Below are positions 1 through 6,018 of a DNA stretch of 7,153 nt, piece after piece (positions within the stretch are counted from its first letter, which is position 1; the number at the start of each line of letters is the position of its first letter). The notes below the pieces were generated by a model that did no database searches, was not told the DNA's origin, and worked only from the letters and a program-made list of their open reading frames with translations. The position numbers and the translations under genes are program-made. This DNA is from Gammaproteobacteria bacterium. Its GTDB lineage: Bacteria > Pseudomonadota > Gammaproteobacteria > Methylococcales > Methylomonadaceae. The DNA is taken from positions 1 to 7,153 of the forward strand of contig JAJRWJ010000433.1 in NCBI GenBank assembly GCA_024276805.1. The letters run 5' to 3'.

Positions 1-93
1 ATTTTTCCAACATCCTATATACTGCCTTCTCAGGGGGGATAATTTTTCAGCAGCAACAGCCGCTTCTTTTCTGTCAGGACTACAAATGGAATC
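1..93 (+). other. Leader region upstream of the MoxR operon; no gene seen
   Basis: This short AT-rich stretch precedes the first gene, and neither strand carries a convincing coding sequence. Two -10-like hexamers are visible on the + strand: TATACT at 18-23, whose -35 would lie left of the window, and GATAAT at 38-43, with no good -35 at the right distance. One of them may drive the operon, but this is weak evidence. The only Shine-Dalgarno-like element is AGGA at 76-79, 14 nt before the ATG, which is longer than usual. Confidence 0.3.
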
Positions 94-999
94 ATGCACA
101 ACGCATTAAATGATCTTCTGGACAATGCCAACCAGATCATTCTGGGCAAGGAACAGCAATTGCGTCTGGCCATGTGCTGTCTGCTGGCGCAGGGACACCT
201 GCTGATCGAGGACATCCCAGGCGTTGGCAAGACCACGCTGGCCCATACCCTGGCAAAACTGCTGGGCCTGGACTGTCAGCGCATCCAGTTCACCAGCGAC
301 CTGTTGCCCGCCGACATCATTGGCAGTTCGATTTTCGATCCCGACAGACACGACTTCAGCTTCCATCCCGGTCCGCTGTTCAAACAAATGATCCTCGCCG
401 ATGAAATCAACCGCGCCACGCCCAAGGCGCAGAGTGCATTGCTGGAAGCCATGGAGGAAAAACAGGTCACCGTCGATGCAGCGACCTATCAACTGCCCCG
501 ACCCTTTTTCGTTATCGCGACGCAAAACCCCTCCCATCAGCTGGGAACCTTTCCTCTGCCGGAGTCCCAGCTGGACCGGTTTCTGATGCGTATCACGCTG
601 GGTTATCCCTGCCGGGCAGCCGAACGGGCATTGCTGACCGGACAGGATCGGCACACGCTGATAGAAAACCAGCCAACCCGCCTGACGCCAGATCAGTTGC
701 GGCAAATGCAGAACCAGGTCGCTGCCGTGCACACTTCCAGCGCGCTGCTGGATTACCTTCAGGCGATCCTGGATTTCACCCGGGAATGCACCGATTACCA
801 CTGCGGCCTGTCCCCCCGGGCCGGGCTGTCATTATTGACCGCCGCCAAGGCCTGGGCCTATATGCAACAGCGTGATGCCGTGCTTCCGGAAGATATACAG
901 ACGGTCCTTGCCGCGGTTGCCGGACATCGCCTCAGCCCGGGCAATACCGATTCCACGGCTGCCGTGGCGGCCATTCTGGAACAGGTTGCGATCCCTTGA
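94..999 (+). CDS. MoxR-family AAA+ ATPase
   Basis: This 301-residue cytoplasmic ATPase is of normal length for the MoxR family, whose members act as chaperone-like ATPases often paired with DUF58 or von Willebrand proteins. Visible motifs are Walker A (IPGVGKTT, residues 41-48), Walker B (ILADEIN, 100-106), sensor 1 (IATQNP, 141-146), the arginine-finger segment LPESQLDRF (155-163) and sensor 2 (GLSPRAG, 238-244). No segment is hydrophobic enough for a membrane helix. ATG at 94 is the only usable start: no ATG, GTG or TTG occurs in frame between it and the upstream stop at 40-42. The ribosome site is poor (AGGA 14 nt upstream). The stop overlaps the start of the DUF58 gene, so the two are translationally linked. 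The ATPase activity is well supported by the motifs. Its role in maturing or regulating the downstream TgpA protein is inferred from gene order. Confidence 0.93.
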   Translation: MHNALNDLLDNANQIILGKEQQLRLAMCCLLAQGHLLIEDIPGVGKTTLAHTLAKLLGLDCQRIQFTSDLLPADIIGSSIFDPDRHDFSFHPGPLFKQMILADEINRATPKAQSALLEAMEEKQVTVDAATYQLPRPFFVIATQNPSHQLGTFPLPESQLDRFLMRITLGYPCRAAERALLTGQDRHTLIENQPTRLTPDQLRQMQNQVAAVHTSSALLDYLQAILDFTRECTDYHCGLSPRAGLSLLTAAKAWAYMQQRDAVLPEDIQTVLAAVAGHRLSPGNTDSTAAVAAILEQVAIP

Positions 1000-1952
1000 G
1001 TACCGCGTTGACTCTGAAGGAACGGTTTCGTCTGCGCCGCTTCCTGGAAGGTGAAAAACCCATCGATAGACCGGTATTGCTCAGCCACCGACGTATTTTC
1101 ATCCTGCCGAGCAAAACTGGCCTTGGCTTCGTACTGTTGATCGCGGTACTGCTGCTGATCGCTTTCATCTATAACAACAACCTGGCCTATATGCTGACTT
1201 TCCTGCTGGCCAGCATCTTCATACTCACCATCCTGCACAATTTCAGGTCGCTGGTCGGGCTGGTGGTCAGCGCCGGCAAAAGCCCGGCCGTTTTTGCCGG
1301 CGCTGACGCTGCATTCACTGTTTATATCGACAACCCCGGCGAGTATCATCGCTATAACCTGCATTTGCGGATTGCCGGCCGGGATGCCAGGAAAACCGAT
1401 ATAGGGCCCCGGCAGAAAGTCCGGATCACGCTGCATTCCGGGACACGGCAACGCGGCTGGCATCGCCTGCCGCCAGTCACATTTTACAGTTATTTTCCCC
1501 TGGGGCTGTTTCGCGCCTGGGCGCCGGTCAACTTCAATGCCAAAATTCTGGTCTATCCACAACCGGCGGAAACCGGCAGCATCTGGCCAGGCAGCGGGGA
1601 ATCTGGCTCCGACAACGGTTCCCGCAGCCAGGGCAACGACGATTTCCACGGCCTGCAGGAATATCAGTCCGGCGACCCGATACGCCGCATACACTGGCAG
1701 GCATTCGCCAAAGGGCAGGGACTGTACAGCAAGCAATACAGCGACGGTGGCGCTTCGCAGGAAATCTGGCTGGATTATGCCGCCACCAGGTCAGACCATA
1801 ACGAGCAACGCCTGAGCCAGCTGTGCCGCTGGGTCATCGATGCCGACCAGGCCGGCATGGTCTTTGGCTTCAGGCTTCCCGGTTTTACTTTGCAACCCGG
1901 TTCCGGACCTGCGCATTGCCGTAAATGTCTGGAAGCGATGGCGCTGTTCTAG
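996..1952 (+). CDS. DUF58 domain membrane protein, MoxR partner
   Basis: This 318-residue protein has two adjacent membrane helices (about 41-60 and 62-80), a beta-rich extracytoplasmic-looking segment, and the DUF58 signature DDFHGLQEYQSGDPIRRIHW at 215-234. An FPLGLFRAW element precedes it at 167-175. DUF58 proteins are regularly encoded beside MoxR ATPases and are thought to be their membrane or substrate-binding partners; the exact biochemical role is unknown. The start is TTG at 996, overlapping the preceding TGA (997-999), with an AGG at 983-985 about 10 nt upstream. A second in-frame TTG at 1008 is an alternative. The von Willebrand-like metal site expected after the signature is degenerate (LDYAAT, 259-264, rather than DxSxS). 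The C-terminal RLSQLCRWVIDA...LPG pattern fits the gammaproteobacterial subfamily as I remember it. The family call is secure; the start codon is less so. Confidence 0.9.
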   Translation: MSTALTLKERFRLRRFLEGEKPIDRPVLLSHRRIFILPSKTGLGFVLLIAVLLLIAFIYNNNLAYMLTFLLASIFILTILHNFRSLVGLVVSAGKSPAVFAGADAAFTVYIDNPGEYHRYNLHLRIAGRDARKTDIGPRQKVRITLHSGTRQRGWHRLPPVTFYSYFPLGLFRAWAPVNFNAKILVYPQPAETGSIWPGSGESGSDNGSRSQGNDDFHGLQEYQSGDPIRRIHWQAFAKGQGLYSKQYSDGGASQEIWLDYAATRSDHNEQRLSQLCRWVIDADQAGMVFGFRLPGFTLQPGSGPAHCRKCLEAMALF

Positions 1953-1961
1953 CCCGGAATC

Positions 1962-3920
1962 ATGCAGATCAGCGAAATCAACAACCATGTATTATTGTTT
2001 CTACTGGCATCTATCGGCCTGATTGCACTGCCCCACATCACACATATCCCCGCGCCGCTGTTCGCTTTCTTTACCCTGCTGCTGGGCTGGCGTCTGCTGG
2101 CGGTGTGGAAGAAAACCTGGCTGCCCGGCCGTGTCGGGCTGTTTCTCATCACCCTGACCGGCATCCTGCTGATCGTCTCCCAACACCAGGGCATACTCGG
2201 CCGCGATGCCGGCACCAGTCTGTTCATCACCGCGCTGGGCCTGAAACTGCTGGAAACAAAAAAACAGCGTGATATCTATCTGGCCATCTATCTGGCCTTC
2301 ATCGTTGCCGCGACGCAGTTTCTGTATTTTCAGAATATCTTCATGGCTGCCTACATCATTGCCGTCAGCTGTGTTTTGCTGGGCACGCTGATCTGCATCA
2401 ACAGCCGGACACCGAAGACTTTCGCTTCCCTGAAGGCGGCAGCGGTGATCGTCCTGCAGGCGATGCCCATGATGATGGTCATCTTTATCCTGTTCCCCCG
2501 GGTGGAATCCCCGCGCTGGATGATGTTCGACGAGCAACATGCCGCCAGCAGCGGTTTGAGCGACAGCATGGAACCGGGCTCCATCAGCAGACTTGGCATG
2601 TCCCCGGAACTGGTTTTCCGGGTCAAATTCAGCGGTGCCGTACCACCACCGAATCAGCGCTACTGGCGTGGTCCGGTACTGACCTTCACCGACGGCAAGC
2701 GCTGGACACAGTCGGGGAACCTCTTTTATGGCAAATTTCTCGACCGGCCAAAGTTCTTCGGCGCCCCTTATCGCTATACCCTGATGATGGAACCACAGGC
2801 CAACGACTGGGTATTTGCCCTGGACATGCCGGCGGATTTTTCCATGCCACTGCGCAGAAACGCCAATTATCAGCTGCTGACCAGAGACCGCTTCGATCAA
2901 CGCGCCGAGTACAAAATCACTTCCTATCCATCCTATAATACCGGCTATATCACGAAAACCGAATACCGCGAAAACCTGCAACTACCCGGCAGGCCTTCAG
3001 AAAAAATCCGTGAACTGGTCGCCCGCCTGCATGGCTATGATCAGGCCCCGGAGAAATACATACAAAACCTGCTGCGCCACTTTCATCAGGACGGCTTCTT
3101 TTATACACTCTTTCCGCCACTGATGGGCGACAAGCCCATCGAGGATTTTCTCTTCAAGTACCGGGCCGGCTTCTGCGGCCACTATGCAGCGGCATTCGTC
3201 TATCTGATGCGCAGTGCGGGTATTCCCGCCAGGGTGGTCAATGGCTACCAGGGAGGGGTATACAATGCCTTGGGCAACTTTCTGGAAATCCGGCAGGCCA
3301 ATGCTCACGCCTGGGCGGAAGTGTGGCTGCAAAAACGGGGCTGGGTGAGGGTGGATCCAACCGCCGCCATTGCACCGGAGCGGGTCGAACAGGATGTCGA
3401 TATCGCCCGGCAGCTCGCCACCGGAGAGGTCAGCTTCACCTCGACCGGCGCCAATTACGGGGTATTGGCCGGATGGCTGAAGCAGGGAAAATTTCTCTGG
3501 AACAGTGTCGACTATTCCTGGCAGCATTGGGTACTGAACTACAACAGTACACGTCAGTCGCAGTTTTTGTCCGCGCTGGGCATCGACAATGTCAGCGACA
3601 TGGTTTACTGGCTGGTGGCATTCACCGGTCTGCTGACCGCCTTGCTGGCCTGGGTGATTCTGCGCGCCAGGACACAGCCTGTGGACCAGGCCCAGCGCGT
3701 TTACAAGCGCTTTTGCAGAAAACTGGCAAAAGCCGCGCTGCCCAGAAACGCCGGGGAAGGTCCTGTGGATTTTGCCCGTCGGACCAGTACCGCCAAACCC
3801 GCACTGGCCGACAGGATATCTGCAATCACCACGCTGTATATCAAAATACGCTACGGCAGGTCGGCGAATGACGCCGATCTCCGGGAACTGCGGAAGCAGG
3901 TCAAGGCTCTGCGGGTTTGA
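1962..3920 (+). CDS. tgpA: TgpA-type membrane transglutaminase-like protein (DUF3488 / transglutaminase core / DUF4129)
   Basis: This 652-residue inner-membrane protein has a hydrophobic N-terminus with five or six helices (about 8-178, DUF3488 region). A large periplasmic part follows with the transglutaminase core, then one helix at about 548-567 and a cytoplasmic DUF4129-like tail (about 575-650). The catalytic triad is visible as Cys405 in RAGFCGHYA, His449 in NAHAWAEVW and Asp465 in WVRVDPTAA. From memory, the triad of Pseudomonas aeruginosa TgpA lies one residue earlier at each site, and that protein is essential for viability. Transglutaminase-like folds can act as acyltransferases or peptidases; the true substrate, perhaps a peptide or cell-wall component, is not known. 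The gene begins 9 nt after the DUF58 stop, with GGA just upstream of the ATG, and is the last gene of the operon. A terminator-like hairpin follows. The protein is intact and near the family's usual length. Confidence 0.93.
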   Translation: MQISEINNHVLLFLLASIGLIALPHITHIPAPLFAFFTLLLGWRLLAVWKKTWLPGRVGLFLITLTGILLIVSQHQGILGRDAGTSLFITALGLKLLETKKQRDIYLAIYLAFIVAATQFLYFQNIFMAAYIIAVSCVLLGTLICINSRTPKTFASLKAAAVIVLQAMPMMMVIFILFPRVESPRWMMFDEQHAASSGLSDSMEPGSISRLGMSPELVFRVKFSGAVPPPNQRYWRGPVLTFTDGKRWTQSGNLFYGKFLDRPKFFGAPYRYTLMMEPQANDWVFALDMPADFSMPLRRNANYQLLTRDRFDQRAEYKITSYPSYNTGYITKTEYRENLQLPGRPSEKIRELVARLHGYDQAPEKYIQNLLRHFHQDGFFYTLFPPLMGDKPIEDFLFKYRAGFCGHYAAAFVYLMRSAGIPARVVNGYQGGVYNALGNFLEIRQANAHAWAEVWLQKRGWVRVDPTAAIAPERVEQDVDIARQLATGEVSFTSTGANYGVLAGWLKQGKFLWNSVDYSWQHWVLNYNSTRQSQFLSALGIDNVSDMVYWLVAFTGLLTALLAWVILRARTQPVDQAQRVYKRFCRKLAKAALPRNAGEGPVDFARRTSTAKPALADRISAITTLYIKIRYGRSANDADLRELRKQVKALRV

Positions 3921-3937
3921 TCAGCTGTTTTTTTCCT

Positions 3938-3969
3938 GATGGCGGCAGGCCGCCATCGCCTTGATTTTT
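3938..3969 (+). terminator. Candidate intrinsic terminator after tgpA
   Basis: A perfect 8-bp inverted repeat, GATGGCGG (3938-3945) and CCGCCATC (3950-3957), encloses a CAGG loop; a T-G wobble (3937/3958) could extend the stem. Five T residues follow at 3965-3969, then a pyrimidine (CT) run to 3979. The T-run starts 7 nt after the stem, so the signal is imperfect. Read on the - strand, the stem is followed by an A-run instead of a T-run, so it should not work as a canonical terminator for the convergent SPFH gene. Confidence 0.5.
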
Positions 3970-4000
3970 CTCTCTCTCTGCCCGGTCCGGATGGCTGCAA

Positions 4001-4849
4001 CTAGCCTCTGGAAATCATACCCCTGACCGCCTGAATCAGATCGGCGGGTATGACCACGGTCTTGCTGTTGTCGGATTCGGCAAGGTCGCGCATCGCCTCG
4101 ATGTATTTTTCTCCCAGTAAATACGTCGCCGGCAATTCTTTTTCCTTGATTGCCGAGGAAATATTCTCGATCGCTCTGGCGCTGCCTTCGGCAAGCAGAA
4201 TTTTCGCCTTGGCATCGCGGCGCGATGCCTCCAGGCGTCCCTCCGCTTCCAGTATCGCGGCCTGCTTGGCCCCTTCGGCACGGGTGACCGCGGCTCTGCG
4301 TTCACGTTCCGCGGCGCCTTGCTCTTCCATCGATGCCTGCATGGTATCGGAAGGCTTGATATCCTGAATTTCGACGGTCTTCAGGGTAATTCCCCAATCG
4401 GCAATGTCATCGGAAATTCCCTCTTTGAGTTTGGCCTTGATGTGTTCCCGGGAGGACAGCGCATCGTCCAGACTCATTTCGCCAATAATCGAGCGCAATG
4501 CCGTCTGAATCAGTTTCTCTATGGCAATGACATAATTCTCCACGCCGTATACCGCCTTTTCCGGTGAGACGATATTGATGTAGGCAATGGCATTGGCAAT
4601 GATCACGGCATTGTCCCGGGTAATCACTTCCTGGGAGGGAATGTCCATGACGATATCCTTGGTGGTCAACCGGTAGGCGACGGAATCAATATAGGGGACG
4701 ACATAATTCAAGCCGGGATTCAGGGTGCAGTGATATTTGCCCAGCCTTTGCACGATATGTTTGTCACCCTGGGGAACGATTCTGACCCCTTTGACAATGG
4801 TGACGATGACCAGGATGACGAATACTGCGACAATCGATAAACCTTCCAT
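4001..4849 (-). CDS. SPFH/Band 7 membrane protein (stomatin/QmcA-type)
   Basis: This 282-residue protein belongs to the SPFH (stomatin/prohibitin/flotillin/HflK) family of oligomeric membrane scaffold proteins. It has an N-terminal anchor (about 4-21) and the paralogue-typical sequence VPQGDKHIVQRLGKYHCTLNPGLN (written here as two parts: VPQG at 25-28, PGLN at 45-48). Other marks are DIPSQEVITRDN (69-80) and the LRSIIGEMSLDDALSSRE helix (118-134). A charged helical stretch (about 170-236) carries three AEG repeats (191-193, 202-204, 220-222), and the tail includes SKTVVIP (262-268). Family members organise membrane microdomains and often modulate membrane proteases or stress responses; the specific partner here is not visible. 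Escherichia coli QmcA is the closest well-known relative I can name. The start is well supported by AGAGGA on the - strand (4857-4862), 7 nt before the ATG. The gene lies 79 nt downstream of the NfeD gene and converges on tgpA. Confidence 0.92.
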   Translation of the reverse strand: MEGLSIVAVFVILVIVTIVKGVRIVPQGDKHIVQRLGKYHCTLNPGLNYVVPYIDSVAYRLTTKDIVMDIPSQEVITRDNAVIIANAIAYINIVSPEKAVYGVENYVIAIEKLIQTALRSIIGEMSLDDALSSREHIKAKLKEGISDDIADWGITLKTVEIQDIKPSDTMQASMEEQGAAERERRAAVTRAEGAKQAAILEAEGRLEASRRDAKAKILLAEGSARAIENISSAIKEKELPATYLLGEKYIEAMRDLAESDNSKTVVIPADLIQAVRGMISRG

Positions 4850-4928
4850 TTACAGTTCCTCTTTGATTTTTTGATTAACAGCCGCGCTGCGCGACCACCT
4901 CATGAAAGGCAAATATGTCCCGAAATGA

Positions 4929-5402
4929 TCAGTTGCTTTTTGCCTTGCTGACGATCAGGGAATTGCCGGAAAATTCCCGGACGATGACCCGGCTTCCCAC
5001 TTCCAAATCCTCGGTGCAGATGAATTGCCATTCATCACTGCCCAGAATGGGCGCGGGAAAGCGCAATTTGCCACGCCCTGGCTGAACCGTGTTATATTCA
5101 ATGACCGTGCCCTTCTGGCCAATCATCTTTTCCCGCGCCATGCCCGAAAGAGACTTGTTTTTTATGCGCGGCGCTATCCATTTGAACCAGCCAAAAACAT
5201 TGAACAGGGACAGCGCCACCCAGATGAACAACTGCAGTGTGAAGGAGAAGGGAAATATCGACAGCAGGATGCCGACGACAATGGCACTGAGACCGAACCA
5301 CAACAAAACAAAGCTCATGGCCAATATTTCACTCAAGGACAAGAGCAGACCCAACACTATCCAGTGCCAGTATGCGATATTGGTGTTCAGCCACTCTATC
5401 AT
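4929..5402 (-). CDS. NfeD-type membrane protein (short form, partner of SPFH protein)
   Basis: This 157-residue protein has three membrane helices in its first half (about 12-32, 33-51 and 52-75) and a small beta-rich C-terminal domain (about 93-157) beginning MIGQKGTVIEYN. This layout is that of short NfeD proteins, whose soluble domain is an OB-fold. It lacks the serine-protease (ClpP-class) domain of long NfeD proteins. Short NfeD genes sit almost always beside an SPFH/stomatin gene, as here, and the pair is thought to act together in the membrane; YbbJ with QmcA in E. coli is the comparable couple. The start is supported by AGGA on the - strand (plus positions 5410-5413), 7 nt before the ATG. 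It is the first gene of the leftward pair, with a promoter-like sequence about 55 bp upstream. The order NfeD then SPFH, with a 79-nt gap, argues against direct translational coupling. Confidence 0.87.
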   Translation of the reverse strand: MIEWLNTNIAYWHWIVLGLLLSLSEILAMSFVLLWFGLSAIVVGILLSIFPFSFTLQLFIWVALSLFNVFGWFKWIAPRIKNKSLSGMAREKMIGQKGTVIEYNTVQPGRGKLRFPAPILGSDEWQFICTEDLEVGSRVIVREFSGNSLIVSKAKSN

Positions 5403-5448
5403 TCTACGTTCCTGGCGCCATGATTTTTTTTACAGATCGGTGGGGTTT

Positions 5449-5476
5449 TTGATAGATTATAGCCCATGATCATATT
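5449..5476 (+). promoter_or_regulatory. Weak candidate promoter for the small membrane protein gene
   Basis: On the + strand, TTGATA (5449-5454, five of six consensus bases) is followed after 16 nt by CATATT (5471-5476, four of six). It would start transcription near 5483 and give a leader of about 43 nt. The -35 box directly abuts the -10 box of the leftward promoter, so the two polymerase sites would overlap. The match is weak and could be chance in AT-rich DNA. Confidence 0.25.
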
Positions 5477-5486
5477 CATCAATCAA
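5456..5486 (-). promoter_or_regulatory. Candidate sigma70-type promoter for the NfeD-SPFH pair
   Basis: Read on the - strand, a perfect TATAAT (plus 5456-5461) is preceded by TTGATT (plus 5481-5486) at 19 nt, or by an overlapping TTGATG (plus 5477-5482) at 15 nt. Neither spacing is the ideal 17, but the -10 box is exact and the region is AT-rich. Transcription would begin near 5449, giving a leader of roughly 47 nt before the NfeD ATG. It is the best promoter match I see in the window. Confidence 0.5.
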
Positions 5487-5525
5487 AATTACTCTATTTT
5501 TTACTGAATAACAACCATCACTGCC

Positions 5526-5780
5526 ATGATTTACACTGCCATCACATTATTGATATGTATCTCAATTTTTCTTATCGCTGGTTTGATTACACCAACGCGA
5601 ACGCTGTTCTGGATGAAAAAACCGGACCGGATCATGGTCATATTTATCTCGACCGTTTTGTTCATGGCTGCCTGGACCCTTTATGGCGAGGGAATGAAGC
5701 GCCGAGCTGCCGCCATGGAGCAACAGCCATCGGCGGCAACGGAGGCAGTCCAGCAACCAGAGGAACAGGCGCAACTGTAG
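5526..5780 (+). CDS. Small two-helix membrane protein of unknown function
   Basis: This 84-residue product has two hydrophobic helices (about 2-22 and 36-53) joined by a short loop with a turn-forming and basic sequence, GLITPTRTLFWMKKPDR (19-35). A hydrophilic tail rich in Ala, Gln and Glu follows (about 55-84). The positive loop suggests that it lies in the cytoplasm, with both termini outside; this is an inference from the positive-inside rule. The Gly-Leu-x-x-Pro plus Trp/Lys/Arg loop resembles that of other small bacterial two-helix proteins I have seen, but I cannot name a family. No good Shine-Dalgarno sequence precedes the ATG at 5526, which lowers certainty about the start. The gene is divergent from the NfeD gene and may share its regulatory region. 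The clear membrane pattern argues that it is real. Confidence 0.62.
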   Translation: MIYTAITLLICISIFLIAGLITPTRTLFWMKKPDRIMVIFISTVLFMAAWTLYGEGMKRRAAAMEQQPSAATEAVQQPEEQAQL

Positions 5781-6018
5781 CATGCATCCTTTTTGCAGCG
5801 GTTCAGGATCGACCACGGCATCAACAGATGCATTCGGGCGGCGCCGAAAATCCCCGCACGCCCTCTGTAACCGCCAGTTTTGTCCCATCGTCCACCCACA
5901 TTCATCGCTGCCCCGAAAGGGTCTTGAGGCAATTCCCACATAGAACATACCTGGACCTGCGCACAGGACCATATTACCACCGGTATTTTTTGCCCGAAGC
6001 AATCTGTCCTCCTGTTGC
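5781..6018. other. 238-bp gene-free stretch between the small protein and the Cache sensor
   Basis: No convincing gene is visible on either strand. The + strand contains an imperfect hairpin, GGACCTG / CAGGACC around a CGCA loop (5953-5970, one A-A mismatch). A short TACC / GGTA stem then runs into a T6 run (5986-5991), which could be a weak terminator for the preceding gene. A TGCC / GGCA pair also brackets a CCC-GAAA-GGG stem-loop (about 5911-5930). None matches an RNA family I can recognise. CCTCCT at 6008-6013, just before the next ATG, is the reverse of a ribosome site. Confidence 0.35.

Noticed and set aside
106..801. 231-codon open frame on the - strand opposite the MoxR gene
   Set aside because: It is antisense to a gene with full AAA+ motifs. 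Its protein has no recognisable domain, and its length is explained by G/C third-position bias.
858..1736. 292-codon open frame on the - strand across the MoxR/DUF58 junction
   Set aside because: It is an antisense shadow of two motif-supported genes, and its composition (many Gln, Asp, Ala) is typical of such shadows.
2277..2300. Tandem 12-nt repeat (TATCTGGCC[A/T]TC twice) inside tgpA
   Set aside because: It encodes YLAI-YLAF within a membrane helix and keeps the frame. Similar residues are expected there, so it is probably only codon repetition.
2001..2981. 326-codon open frame on the - strand opposite tgpA
   Set aside because: It mirrors the membrane region of tgpA. The His/Gln/Asp-rich translation has no plausible fold.
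3969..3979. CT dinucleotide run
   Set aside because: Only about five units long, it sits in the intergenic pyrimidine tract after the terminator hairpin. It is too short to be a meaningful microsatellite.
4850..4928. Gap between the NfeD and SPFH genes with CGCGC-A-GCGCG
   Set aside because: The one-base loop makes a stable hairpin unlikely, and no T-run follows at once. I see no terminator, promoter or small gene that I can support.
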